Counted from the stretch's first letter, positions 34,068-42,722 are shown. The stretch: 64,000 nucleotides of DNA from Roseibacterium beibuensis (GCF_039542305.1 NZ_BAABHW010000001.1:372001-436000); one strand, 5' to 3'. Notes: a model not told the origin generated them from the letters alone. Numbers and translations: made by a program.

Positions 34068-35542
34068 GCGCGGCCCCGCTGGATCGGCAGATGTGCAGGC
34101 AGGGCCCATCGGTAGAGGCGCGTGTCGGTCCGGCTGTCGAGCCACCAGGTATCGCGCAACGCCCCGGTGTTGCGGCCGCCATGCGCCTCGGCCCCGCAGG
34201 CATAGGCGAGGCGCAGGTCGGGGCCCTCGGGCGCACGATCGCAATGGACGAGGACCGCCTGGGGATCATCCGGCGCGATCTCGACATTCATGATCTGCGC
34301 ATCGCTGGTGTCGCCGGTCAGGTGGAAGCCCGCCGCATCACCGGCCCCAAGCAAGTCGTCAGGGTCGATCACCAACTCGCCCGCGCCTTGTGCGATGACC
34401 CGGATCACCTCGGGTGCGCCCGCCTCACGCTCGGCGAGGAACAGGGTGGGGCAGCGCCAGTCGGGGCCAGCGGCAATGGCGGCGGCGGTCATCTCGGCCA
34501 TCTGGACGCGGGCGTCCTCGGTCGGGCGGTCGAAGGCGTCGAGGGCGAACATGTAGGCGGGGGCGGAGTGGATCAGTTTGTGATCGCCGTGGTTCCAGCT
34601 CAGTTCCCATTGCCCATCGAGCGCGGCGGCGGGTGCGACATCGGGCAACCCGGATTCGAAGCGCGCAACAAACAGGGGTTTGTCGTAGCCCCGGTGCCAA
34701 AGGCCCGTCTCCAGACGATCCATCAGCGCCAGCATCCCGTCGCGAAAGGCGGTGGCATCGGACGAGGTATCCTCCAGCGCGTAATCGAGGCACACCGCCA
34801 GAAGGCGCGGCTTGCGCCCCATGGTCAGGGCGGCGTCGCGCAGGTTTTCGGCCGCGATCAGCAGGTTCTCGGCGGCTTGTCCCTTGGCGAGGTCTTTGGC
34901 GGTGGCTGACCCGTCGGTTTCCACGCGGGTGACGAACAGGGGCAGCGGCTCGTATTTCTCAAGCTGCCAGTAGAGCATCGTTTCGGCGACGAGCGCCTCA
35001 TGCGTGACCTCGCGCAGATGTTCCAGCCGGTCGGTTTTCTGCGCGGCCTCGATGCCCGCATGCCCGACCGCGCCGATATCGTCCGCGGGCGCCACGATAT
35101 GCGGCGGGAAAGCCGGGGGGCGCGGCGTGGCAAGGGCCGCGCGCGGGCCACCCAGCCCGAGAATGCCGAGGACCGCACCGGGACTGTCGGCGAGGATATC
35201 ACCGCCTGAAACGGGTTTGCGGAAACCGCGCACGCCTTGTTCGCCCGGCATCCGTGCGGAAAAGCGCAGCCAGGGTCCCTCTTGCCGGATATCCCACGCG
35301 TCGACGCCCGCCAGCGCGGCCTCGGCATCCACCTCTGTAGCGGCATCCGCTTGATCGGGTTGGGCCGCGCCGGGTGAAACGGGCCGTTGCCCGAGGCGCA
35401 GCGCGATATCCTCGATGACCTTGTCGGACAGGCGCAGGATCAGGCCGGACGGATCGTATCGGATCACGTCGCCATTGGGGGCATGGACCACGACACCATG
35501 GCTGGGGGGCTGCAACTCGTCATTCGTAGGGGTATCGCTCAC
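34064..35542 (-). CDS. uncharacterised protein with SGNH/carbohydrate-esterase-like features
   Basis: This 492-residue protein heads the sulfatase operon. I cannot assign it firmly. Residues about 200-350 resemble an SGNH or sialate-esterase-like layout (FVTRVETDGSATAKDLAKGQ, RLLAVCLDYALED, then DAFDRPTEDARVQMAEMTAAAI). In the last block, which would normally hold the catalytic Asp-X-X-His, Arg replaces the His, so if related it may be inactive. The C-terminal ACGAEAHGGRNTGALRDTWW resembles the beta-module that follows such domains. No signal peptide is seen. The N-terminal region (1-120) is not recognised. Confidence 0.6.
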   Translation of the reverse strand: MSDTPTNDELQPPSHGVVVHAPNGDVIRYDPSGLILRLSDKVIEDIALRLGQRPVSPGAAQPDQADAATEVDAEAALAGVDAWDIRQEGPWLRFSARMPGEQGVRGFRKPVSGGDILADSPGAVLGILGLGGPRAALATPRPPAFPPHIVAPADDIGAVGHAGIEAAQKTDRLEHLREVTHEALVAETMLYWQLEKYEPLPLFVTRVETDGSATAKDLAKGQAAENLLIAAENLRDAALTMGRKPRLLAVCLDYALEDTSSDATAFRDGMLALMDRLETGLWHRGYDKPLFVARFESGLPDVAPAAALDGQWELSWNHGDHKLIHSAPAYMFALDAFDRPTEDARVQMAEMTAAAIAAGPDWRCPTLFLAEREAGAPEVIRVIAQGAGELVIDPDDLLGAGDAAGFHLTGDTSDAQIMNVEIAPDDPQAVLVHCDRAPEGPDLRLAYACGAEAHGGRNTGALRDTWWLDSRTDTRLYRWALPAHLPIQRGRA

Positions 35543-35610
35543 CGGCCTCTCCCGTCGTGTTATGGCGCGACACTAGACCCGCCCCGCTGTGCCGCCAAGC
35601 CCCCGGGCTG

Positions 35611-37419
35611 TCACGGTCGGCGGTCGAATTGCAGGCTGCCGGACCCGGCGCGATCCGCGTCTTCGGCAAAGCCCTTGGCGTTGAGCGTCGGCGTGTAATC
35701 GTTGCGAAAGGCTTCGGCCTGCTCGTCCGAGACGAAGGGGATGAGGATGCGCCTGACCGTCTTCAGATCGAGATTGCCCAGCAGGTCGGGTGGCACGTCA
35801 GCAGGCCGCGCGATGCGCAAGGCGTCGGGGCGGAAGTCATTCAGGTAGGCGGCAAGGCCCCCGGCCTCACACGCGCCGTCGTTGGGCAAGCGCAGCGGGC
35901 CGTCCGATAGCTTCAGGCGTGACGTGTCCTCGATCCCGTTGCGTGCGGCGATCCGCTTGGCCATCTCGATCAATGGCGCGCGGCTGTCCTGACCCATGTA
36001 GACCAAGCCCTGGCTGATCGAGATCGTGCGCATGGGGATGAAGCCCACCCCGGTGCCGATTTCCAGCACGCGTGCGCACCCGTCCAGATAGCCCGCGATG
36101 TTGCGCGCGTGGCGGCGCTCGAACCGGCCGATCAGGATCGCGCTGAGTGTCTCAGGCGCAAAGATGCGCGGGTCGGCGGGCAACTCGATGTCATGGTTGG
36201 CGACCCATTCCACGGCGATGTCGCCCGAGATGTCGATCGTGCCCTCCATGTACGGGTCGCCATCGGGCGCGGCCCAGCCCGCCACCGTTTCGTTGCGGCG
36301 TTCTTCCATGGGATGGTCGGCCACCTTCTTCTCGACCCGGCTCATCAGCGCGGCGATCTTGGCGGGGTCGCGGGCCTGCGGCGGTTTGGCCTCGACCTGC
36401 GTGATCGGCACCTTGCCCGCCTCGATCAGGCTGTCGCGCAACTGCTGGTAGGCCTCGGTCTGGCGGTAATCGTCGAGGCGCTTTTCCACCCGCTCCAGCG
36501 CGGCATAGTGCAACTCGTTCAGAACGGGGTCCTTCAGCAATTCCTCGACGATCTCGGCCCGGCGTTCCGCATGGCGCAGGATGGCGGTATCCTCGACCTC
36601 GTTGCGGTCCTGAAGCGACCAGTAATCGGCGTTGTACTTGTCTTTCTTGTTGTTCACGTTGCCGCGGAACTTGCGCACGGCGTAGCTGTCGACCGACTTC
36701 ACAGCGTAGTGGTTCATCTGCGCCCAGTCATAGCCGATCGTGCGCCGGATCGAGCGCCAGCCGCGGAACTTGAAATAATCCTCCATCGGCTGGCCCGACC
36801 CGTTGAGCCATTTCACGCTGTCGGGAAACTCCGTCTCCAACCACTTGTTCTTGATCGAGGGCCGGTGGATGCCGAGCTTCCAGTACTGGTGGTCAAACTT
36901 GAAGAGCGTCTTGACCCCCCAGCCCTTGTTCCAGAGCGGCGGCGCGGCGCGGGTATATTGCTCGGTCACGGGGGCGCGCGACCAGTCGACCACGCCGCCC
37001 GAGCCGAAGATGCGCCACGTGATGACGATCCCGTTCGCCCCAAGGGCCACGGCATCGTCCAGCATTCCTTCCAGCGTGCCGGAGGGGTGGTTGATCGCCA
37101 GGAACTCGTCGGCATCGAAGACCAGCACCCAGTCGGCGTCCCGCACCAGCGGTTCGGCCTGCGCGTGGTTCAGCGCGGAGGGCTGCGGTTTCTGCCCCTC
37201 GGGGATGGTGTTGGGCCGGTGATAGCCGAGCCCCAGTTCCTCAAGCCGTTGCAGCATCTCGACCGTCCCGTCGGAACAGTCGTTCGTGTAGACGAGGATA
37301 TCGGTGAAGCCGACAGCAAGGTGATGGGCGAACCATTCCAGCAGGAAGGGCGCCTCGTCCTTCATCATAGACACCGCCATCACGGTGCCATGCTTGGAGG
37401 TGGGTTTCAGGTGCTGCAC
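35611..37419 (-). CDS. glycosyltransferase-methyltransferase fusion protein
   Basis: This 602-residue protein joins two enzymes. Residues 1-300 are a Glyco_tranf_2_4 glycosyltransferase (VMAVSMMKDEAPFLLEWFAH, DAD at 102-104, WLNGSGQPMEDYFKF, RGNVNNKKDKYNADYW), paralogous to the gene at 25785. Residues about 420-530 are a class I SAM methyltransferase with motif I VLEIGTGVGF (451-460). A helical linker joins them. It may add and then methylate a sugar on the surface polysaccharide, or modify a carrier (inference). The start is taken as GTG 37419 behind GAGGGG; ATG 37380 is the alternative. The gene lies directly behind rnpB on the same strand. Confidence 0.85.
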   Translation of the reverse strand: MQHLKPTSKHGTVMAVSMMKDEAPFLLEWFAHHLAVGFTDILVYTNDCSDGTVEMLQRLEELGLGYHRPNTIPEGQKPQPSALNHAQAEPLVRDADWVLVFDADEFLAINHPSGTLEGMLDDAVALGANGIVITWRIFGSGGVVDWSRAPVTEQYTRAAPPLWNKGWGVKTLFKFDHQYWKLGIHRPSIKNKWLETEFPDSVKWLNGSGQPMEDYFKFRGWRSIRRTIGYDWAQMNHYAVKSVDSYAVRKFRGNVNNKKDKYNADYWSLQDRNEVEDTAILRHAERRAEIVEELLKDPVLNELHYAALERVEKRLDDYRQTEAYQQLRDSLIEAGKVPITQVEAKPPQARDPAKIAALMSRVEKKVADHPMEERRNETVAGWAAPDGDPYMEGTIDISGDIAVEWVANHDIELPADPRIFAPETLSAILIGRFERRHARNIAGYLDGCARVLEIGTGVGFIPMRTISISQGLVYMGQDSRAPLIEMAKRIAARNGIEDTSRLKLSDGPLRLPNDGACEAGGLAAYLNDFRPDALRIARPADVPPDLLGNLDLKTVRRILIPFVSDEQAEAFRNDYTPTLNAKGFAEDADRAGSGSLQFDRRP

Positions 37420-37488
37420 GATTTGAGCTGCCCCTCGGCGGGCTATCTTGCTTTGTGCACGGCATATCACGGGCCAAGGGGGCGAATC

Positions 37489-37506
37489 CACCGGCATGCC
37501 GGATCT
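37489..37506 (-). terminator. possible rnpB 3' hairpin
   Basis: The perfect 12-bp palindrome CCGGCATGCCGG lies about 15-30 bases past the 3' end of rnpB. On the minus strand it is preceded by TTTCCTGCTTTAGAT rather than followed by a T-run, so it is only a weak terminator candidate. Confidence 0.3.
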
Positions 37507-37520
37507 AAAGCAGGAAATAC

Positions 37521-37884
37521 GCGCGGAGGGCCTGTAAGCCGGATTCTGTCCAAGGGGTTGCCCCCTCTGGATGGCCATTCCTCTAGGCGCACCGTTGCCG
37601 GTGTGCTCTGGCTGCCAACCCGGATCGCGGGGGTGAAGCGCCCCGTAATGCGATCCCTATTCGGCATTGCTCCCGGTGGGGCTTGCCGTGCCGCCCTTGT
37701 TGCCAAGCGCGCGGTGGGCTCTTACCCCACCGTTTCACCTTTTCCCCGGCGGACCGGGGTAGTTTCATTTCTGTGGCGCTTTCCGTCGGATTGCTCCGCC
37801 CGGGCATTACCCGGCACCGTTGCTTCAGGGAGTCCGGACTTTCCTCGCGGTGTTGCCACCCCGCGGCCATCCGGCCCTCCGCGC
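37521..37884 (-). ncRNA. rnpB: RNase P RNA, bacterial class A
   Basis: On the minus strand the ends pair as GCGCGGAGGGCC and GGCCCTCCGCGC. The 5' part contains the conserved GAGGAAAGTCCGGACTCC. Farther on are ACAGAAATGAAAC, AAGGTGAAACGGTGGGGTAAGAGCCCACCGC-type helices and the late AGAATCCGGCTTACAGGCC. All are hallmarks of the RNase P catalytic RNA, which matures the 5' ends of tRNA precursors. The exact ends may extend a few bases. Its promoter must overlap the 3' end of the AmpD-like gene. Confidence 0.96.
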
Positions 37885-37915
37885 CTGGGTCATCTATGGG
37901 CGCGGGCGGTCGCGG

Positions 37916-38566
37916 TCAACGTCCATATCGGGCGGCAAGCTCGGCCGCGATGGCGCAATCGGCGGCGTCGAGCGGTCCGCTGACCGAGGGCCGAAAGCGC
38001 AGGCGCAGCGCGCGGAGCAGCAGATCGTCCGAGACATCCGGGTAGCCGAAGGCCAGCGCATCGGCGCGAAAGCGGTCGGAATCGACGGTGCCGAGCGGGG
38101 CCGGATCGGGCCAGATGGCAAGCCCTTGGCGGGCAAGGCGCTGCCAGTCGAAGCGTGGGCCCGGGTCGGATTTCCGCTCGGGCGCCATGTCGGAATGGGC
38201 GATGACGCCCTCGGGCGGGATGCTCCAGCGCTCAAGGATGCCGCGAAGCAGACCCTCAAGCGCGTCCATCAAGGGGGCGGCGAACGGCGAAACCCCGTCA
38301 TTGTCCAACTCGATGCCGATGGAGCGGGAATTGACGTCGCCCGCGCCGCGCCAGTTGCCTGCACCCGCATGCCAGGCGCGCGCCTTTTCATCGACCAGTT
38401 GAATGACCTCGCCCGTCCGCGACACCAGGTAATGCGCGGACACCTCGCGCGCGGGGTCGCACAGGGCCTTTTCCGCCGCGGCGCACTCCGTCATCGCGGT
38501 GTAATGAAGCACGACCAGTTCGGGACGCAGCCCGTCACGCCTTGGCCCGTGATTGGGAGAGCGCAT
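37916..38566 (-). CDS. N-acetylmuramoyl-L-alanine amidase (AmpD-like)
   Basis: This 216-residue Amidase_2 enzyme cleaves the MurNAc-L-Ala bond of peptidoglycan fragments. The zinc ligands are in ELVVLHYTAMTECAAAEKAL, DEKARAWHAGAGNWRG and GVIAHSDMAPERKSDPGPRFDW, a full AmpD-type set. There is no signal peptide, so a cytoplasmic muropeptide-recycling role is likely. A C-terminal extension (GTVDSDRFRADALAFGYPDV onward) resembles a short peptidoglycan-binding helix bundle. The stop is about 30 nt upstream of the 5' end of rnpB. Confidence 0.9.
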   Translation of the reverse strand: MRSPNHGPRRDGLRPELVVLHYTAMTECAAAEKALCDPAREVSAHYLVSRTGEVIQLVDEKARAWHAGAGNWRGAGDVNSRSIGIELDNDGVSPFAAPLMDALEGLLRGILERWSIPPEGVIAHSDMAPERKSDPGPRFDWQRLARQGLAIWPDPAPLGTVDSDRFRADALAFGYPDVSDDLLLRALRLRFRPSVSGPLDAADCAIAAELAARYGR

Positions 38567-38572
38567 GCCGCC

Positions 38573-39055
38573 TCAGCCGTTCGTCGGGCGCCAGCCGCAG
38601 ACGAACCCGTCGCCATCGGGATCGAGGTTGTCGGGGTCGATGCTCGGCCCGCCATTGGCGATGAACCAGTTTTGCGCGGCGCCGGCGGTGGCAAACTGGG
38701 CACAACCCGGTGCGCTGTTATCCGGCGGCGTGCTGCTGCCCGGCAGGGCGGGCAGGCCGCGACCGGCCGGGGCTGCGACACCGGCAGGGGCCGGGGCAGC
38801 GGGTGTGGCCGGCGTGGCCGGGGGCGTGCCGCCCGTTTCCGCCTCGGCAATCGCGGCGGCGGCCGTGGCGGCGATATCATCCGTCGGGGCCGGTGTGGTG
38901 GGTTGGGCTGCAGCGGGCGTGCCTTGCAACTGCGCGCGGCGCGCCTCGAACGCGGCCTGGGCGCGTGCCTCGGTGGTTTCGGGCATGTCGTTGGGAACGC
39001 TCACGCAGGCGGACAGGGCCACCAGCGCAGCCACGATTACGCTTCGTCTTATCAT
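38573..39055 (-). CDS. lipoprotein with C-terminal Excalibur domain
   Basis: This 160-residue lipoprotein has the lipobox MIRRSVIVAALVALSACVSV (Cys17), an Ala/Pro/Thr-rich stalk (residues about 45-115) and a C-terminal Excalibur calcium-binding motif (NLDPDGDGFVCGWRP). Such domains occur on surface or periplasmic proteins and bind calcium through DxDxDGxxC. It is followed 6 nt later by the amidase gene, suggesting a cell-envelope pair. The start at 39055 is fixed by the signal peptide. Confidence 0.82.
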   Translation of the reverse strand: MIRRSVIVAALVALSACVSVPNDMPETTEARAQAAFEARRAQLQGTPAAAQPTTPAPTDDIAATAAAAIAEAETGGTPPATPATPAAPAPAGVAAPAGRGLPALPGSSTPPDNSAPGCAQFATAGAAQNWFIANGGPSIDPDNLDPDGDGFVCGWRPTNG

Positions 39056-39089
39056 TGCTCGGCCTCGTCGGAGGAACGTTGAGCCGAAT

Positions 39090-40574
39090 TTACCACCATT
39101 TCCCGGGCTTCGCCACAAAGCCCGCGGCGTTCTCCAGCGCGTAGGCCGTGTTGAGCAGGTCACCCTCTTCCCAAGGACGCCCGATCAACTGGAGGCCAAG
39201 CGGAAGGCCCTTGGCGTCGAGACCTGCGGGCACCGAGATGCCGGGCAGACCGGCAAGGTTCACCGTCACGGTAAAGACGTCGTTGAGATACATCTGCACC
39301 GGGTCGTCGAAGCTTTGCCCCAGCTCGAATGCCGCGGACGGGGTGGCGGGCGTCAGGATTGCATCGACACCTTCGGCAAAGACCATGTCGAAATCGCGCT
39401 TGATCAGCGCGCGGACCTTGCGGGCGCGGTTGTAATAGGCGTCGTAGAACCCGGCGGACAGCACGTAGGTCCCGACCATCACGCGGCGCTTCACCTCGGC
39501 GCCGAAGCCCTCGGCCCGGGTTTTTTCGTACATCTCGGTGATGCCGTCGCCCTGGTCGAGCTTGGCGCGATAGCCAAAGCGCACGCCATCATACCGCGCC
39601 AGGTTGGACGAGGCTTCGGCGGGGGCGATCACGTAATAGGCGGGCAGGGCGTATTTCGTGTGTGGCAGGCTGATCTGGCGCAGCTCGGCCCCGGCGTCCT
39701 GCAGCATCTCGGCGCCCTTTTCCCAAAGCGCCTCGATCTCGGCGGGCATGCCGTCCATGCGGTATTCGGTGGGGATGCCGATGACCTTGCCGCGAATGTC
39801 GCCAGTCAGCATCGCCTCGAAATCCGGCACGGCCCGGTCGGCGCTGGTCGAATCCTTGGGGTCATGGCCCATCATCGCCTGGCCCATGATGGCGGCGTCG
39901 CGCACCGTCTTGGTCATCGGCCCCGCCTGATCGAGCGACGAGGCAAAGGCCACGATGCCCCAGCGCGAGCAGCGGCCATAGGTCGGCTTCAGGCCGACGA
40001 TCCCGGTAAAGGCGGCGGGCTGACGGATGGAGCCGCCGGTGTCCGTGCCCGTCGCGGCAAGGCAGAGGTCGGCGGCAACCGCGCTGGCCGAGCCACCGGA
40101 CGAGCCACCGGGCGTCAGCGCTTCGGCCGATCCTTCGGCGCGCCACGGGTTCACGGCGTTTCCGTACACGCTGGTCTCGTTGGAACTGCCCATGGCGAAT
40201 TCGTCCATGTTCAGCTTGCCCAGCATGACGGCGCCCGCGTCCTTCAACTGGCCCGACACGGTGGATTCGTATTGCGGCTTGAACCCTTCGAGGATTTTCG
40301 AGGCGGCCTGAGAGGCCACGCCCTCGGTGCAGAACAGGTCCTTGATGCCGACGGGGATGCCGCACATGGCGGGCGCATCGCCGGCCTTGATCCGCTCATC
40401 GGCAGCCTGGGCGCGGTCCATCGCGATTTCGGGCGTCTTGTGCACGAAAGCACCAAGCGCATCTGCGCCCTCGATCGCCGTCAGGCAAGCCTCGGTCAGC
40501 TCGACGCTGGTCGTATCGCCCTTGCGCAGCGCGTCACGGGCCTCGGCGATGGTCAGTTTGGTCAGGTCGGACAT
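39090..40574 (-). CDS. gatA: aspartyl/glutamyl-tRNA amidotransferase subunit A
   Basis: This 494-residue amidase subunit turns Glu-tRNA(Gln) and Asp-tRNA(Asn) into the amide forms, using ammonia from glutamine. The amidase signature TPGGSSGGSASAVAADLCLAATGTDTGGSIRQPAAF contains the Ser-cisSer-Lys machinery. I choose the ATG at 40574, downstream of GGTGGAG. GatC precedes it by 5 nt; gatB is not in the window. Length is typical. Confidence 0.97.
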   Translation of the reverse strand: MSDLTKLTIAEARDALRKGDTTSVELTEACLTAIEGADALGAFVHKTPEIAMDRAQAADERIKAGDAPAMCGIPVGIKDLFCTEGVASQAASKILEGFKPQYESTVSGQLKDAGAVMLGKLNMDEFAMGSSNETSVYGNAVNPWRAEGSAEALTPGGSSGGSASAVAADLCLAATGTDTGGSIRQPAAFTGIVGLKPTYGRCSRWGIVAFASSLDQAGPMTKTVRDAAIMGQAMMGHDPKDSTSADRAVPDFEAMLTGDIRGKVIGIPTEYRMDGMPAEIEALWEKGAEMLQDAGAELRQISLPHTKYALPAYYVIAPAEASSNLARYDGVRFGYRAKLDQGDGITEMYEKTRAEGFGAEVKRRVMVGTYVLSAGFYDAYYNRARKVRALIKRDFDMVFAEGVDAILTPATPSAAFELGQSFDDPVQMYLNDVFTVTVNLAGLPGISVPAGLDAKGLPLGLQLIGRPWEEGDLLNTAYALENAAGFVAKPGKWW

Positions 40575-40579
40575 GGCGA

Positions 40580-40867
40580 TCACTCCACCACCTTGGGCAC
40601 GGCGAAAAAGCCTTCGCGCGCGTCGGGTGCGTTTGCCAGCACCTTCTCGGGCTGGTTGCCGTCCGTCACGACATCCTCGCGGCGCTTGAGGCGCATCGGC
40701 TCGACGCTGGTCATCGGCTCTACATCATCCACGTTCAGCTCGTTGAGCTGCTCGATGAAACCGAGGATCGCGTTGAACTCCTGTGCCAGCGCGGGCAGGT
40801 CCTCTTCCTCGACCTTGATGCGGGCGAGTTTCGCCACCTTGGCGGCGGTTGCGGTGTCGATGGACAT
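40580..40867 (-). CDS. gatC: aspartyl/glutamyl-tRNA amidotransferase subunit C
   Basis: This 95-residue subunit is the small stabilising protein that wraps around GatA. It matches the family from MSIDTATAAKVAKLARIKV through ALAQEFNAILGFIEQLNELNVDDVEPMTSV to the typical LRRRED-like segment (LKRREDVVTDG). It is the first gene of the gatCA operon on the minus strand. Confidence 0.96.
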   Translation of the reverse strand: MSIDTATAAKVAKLARIKVEEEDLPALAQEFNAILGFIEQLNELNVDDVEPMTSVEPMRLKRREDVVTDGNQPEKVLANAPDAREGFFAVPKVVE

Positions 40868-41088
40868 CGGGCGGTCTCCGTCACTCGGACAGGCCCCGGC
40901 GGGGCCCTTCGCGTCACGGCGGGTTTAGCGAGGCGTCCGGGGCGCTGCAAGCACCAGTCGGATTCGGTGATGTTGCAACGAATTGGGCGCGAATTCCTTT
41001 GGCTTGCCTCATTCCCGACAGGTTTTCAGGCCAACCATCGGTCGAACGCGAGAAAATGCGGAAATCGTCATTCAAAGGGGACACTCCC

Positions 41089-41328
41089 ATGGAACGATTT
41101 GTAAAGAATTTCCTGTGTATCGTGTTTCCCGGTATGATCGGGTCTTTCACCTCTTGTATCCTGATCATCCCGCCTCTGATGATGCGTGGATTGGACTTTC
41201 CCAGCACGCTTGCCGTCGCCGTGATCCTGGCGGGCGCGTGGTCGGCGCTTTTTGCAATCGCGCTGCGCAACCGCGTCCTCGACCAGGACGCTGCCGCCCG
41301 GCGGATCGACGCCTTCCCGGCCGAGTAA
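41089..41328 (+). CDS. small inner-membrane protein of unknown function
   Basis: This 79-residue protein has two hydrophobic helices (FVKNFLCIVFPGMIGSFTSCILII and STLAVAVILAGAWSALFAIAL) and a charged C-terminus (LDQDAAARRIDAFPAE). The ATG at 41089 follows AAAGGGGA. It is not recognised; conservation among relatives would settle whether it is a real gene. It lies between gatC (divergent) and the UPF0173 gene. Confidence 0.6.
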   Translation: MERFVKNFLCIVFPGMIGSFTSCILIIPPLMMRGLDFPSTLAVAVILAGAWSALFAIALRNRVLDQDAAARRIDAFPAE

Positions 41329-41409
41329 GGCGTTCCGGGGCTTTACCTGCCCAGGCGCGCGCGACACTCTCCCCCTAGGCGCATTCAATCCAACGTTCAG
41401 GGGGTAACC

Positions 41410-42102
41410 ATGAAATACACTTGGCTCGGACATGCCAGCATCCGCCTGGAGATCGGCGATCAGGTTCTCTTGATCGATCCTTGGGAGACCGGCAATCCGA
41501 TGTGGCCCGCCGAAAAGCGTGCGGCCATGCTGGCGGGCGCGACAGCCATCCTGATCACCCATGGCCATGGCGACCACACCACCGATGCCGTTGCGCTGTC
41601 AAAGGAGCTTGGGGTGCCGGTCTACGGCATCTACGAATTGATGAGCCATTGGGGCGAGGCCGAGGGCATCGAGGTCACCGGGTTCAACAAGGGCGGCACG
41701 GTGATGATCGGCGACGTCGCCGTGACCATGGTGAACGCGACGCATTCCTCTTCCATCGCGACGCCGAACGGCCCGATGTATACCGGGGGTGAGGCTGGCT
41801 ACATGATCCGTGGCGAGGGGCGGACGGTCTACGTCTCGGGCGATACGGACGTGATGGCAGACATGAAGGTGCTTCAGGATCTGCACACGCCCGAGATCGG
41901 CATTCTCTGCGCCGGCGGGCATTTCACCATGGATATGGAGCGCGCGGCCTATGCCGCCTCGAAACTCTTCGATCTGAAGACGGTGATCCCGGTCCATTAC
42001 AAGACCTTCCCGCTTCTGGCGCAGGACGCCGAGGCGCTGGTTGCGGCCCTGCCGGGCCGCAACGTCGTGGCGCCCGAAGTGGGTGAAACGGTCGAGCTCT
42101 AG
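41410..42102 (+). CDS. UPF0173 metal-dependent hydrolase
   Basis: This 230-residue protein of the metallo-beta-lactamase fold starts MKYTWLGHASIRLEIGDQVLLIDPW and carries the HxHxDH motif as THGHGDHTTDAV, with later ligands in NATHSSSIATPNG and VSGDTDVMADMK. This matches the UPF0173 family in length and order. Members act on unknown substrates. It sits alone, upstream of the twin palindromes. Confidence 0.92.
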   Translation: MKYTWLGHASIRLEIGDQVLLIDPWETGNPMWPAEKRAAMLAGATAILITHGHGDHTTDAVALSKELGVPVYGIYELMSHWGEAEGIEVTGFNKGGTVMIGDVAVTMVNATHSSSIATPNGPMYTGGEAGYMIRGEGRTVYVSGDTDVMADMKVLQDLHTPEIGILCAGGHFTMDMERAAYAASKLFDLKTVIPVHYKTFPLLAQDAEALVAALPGRNVVAPEVGETVEL

Positions 42103-42107
42103 GTAAG

Positions 42108-42152
42108 CGTTTTCCTCGAGGAAAACGGCCCGGAAATCTCGAGATTTCCGGG
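42108..42152. terminator. twin CTCGAG-core palindromes, sister element
   Basis: CGTTTTCCTCGAGGAAAACG (42108-42127) and a perfect 24-bp palindrome at 42129-42152 (core AAATCTCGAGATTT) lie between the convergent UPF0173 and GNAT genes. The first is the same sequence as the second palindrome at 15076-15097; the order of the two is swapped. A two-way terminator is likely. Confidence 0.65.
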
Positions 42153-42159
42153 TCACCGC

Positions 42160-42666
42160 TTACAGAACGCGCGCCATCTCGACGGCGGGAAAAGTGATGC
42201 CGGGTTCCAGCGTGATGTCGATCTCTGCCCGATCCTCGAACCCCATGATCCGGTAGAACGGCACCGCCGTGCGCGTCGACTGGCACAAGAGCCAGGTAAT
42301 CCCCTGCGCCCGCGCCTTGTCGAAGCAGTGTTCCAGAATGGCGCTGCCAAGGCCCTGCCGGGTCGCATCCGGGTGGGTGACGACATGGCGGATATGGCCC
42401 ACGTCGCGCGGTCCGACGCCCCCTTGCGGGCCGGTATGGGTCCAGCCGCCCGCGGCCAGCGCACGGCCCGCCGAATCTTCGGCGACATAGTAGCTTCCGC
42501 AGCGCACCAGTTCGGGCCGGGCGCGCGCGATGACGGGCAGGGAGGTTTCCAGAACCTCCGTCTCGTAATCGGGCCCAAGCAGGACCGGGTAGCTTTCGGA
42601 CAAGAGCGTATCGATAGCCGCCATGTCGGCGGCGGTGGTGGGCCGTATCGTGATCTCGGACAGCAT
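42160..42666 (-). CDS. GNAT-family N-acetyltransferase
   Basis: This 168-residue protein has the GNAT core: ITIRPTTAADMAAIDTLLSE at the start, VGHIRHVVTHPDATRQGLGSAILEH with the acetyl-CoA loop (R-Q-G-L-G), and VPFYRIMGFEDRAEIDI at the end. The substrate is unknown. It lies directly downstream of rpmG on the minus strand, separated by the rpmG terminator, and ends at the twin palindromes. Confidence 0.9.
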   Translation of the reverse strand: MLSEITIRPTTAADMAAIDTLLSESYPVLLGPDYETEVLETSLPVIARARPELVRCGSYYVAEDSAGRALAAGGWTHTGPQGGVGPRDVGHIRHVVTHPDATRQGLGSAILEHCFDKARAQGITWLLCQSTRTAVPFYRIMGFEDRAEIDITLEPGITFPAVEMARVL

Positions 42667-42694
42667 GGCTGTGACTTTCGTGACCTGAAAAACA

Positions 42695-42722
42695 AAAAGG
42701 CCGCGCAGTGTGTGCGCGGCCC
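42695..42722 (-). terminator. rpmG terminator
   Basis: GGCCGCGCA (42699-42707) and TGCGCGGCC (42713-42721) form a perfect 9-bp stem followed on the minus strand by TTTTTGTTTTT. It is one of the clearest rho-independent terminators in the window. Confidence 0.9.
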
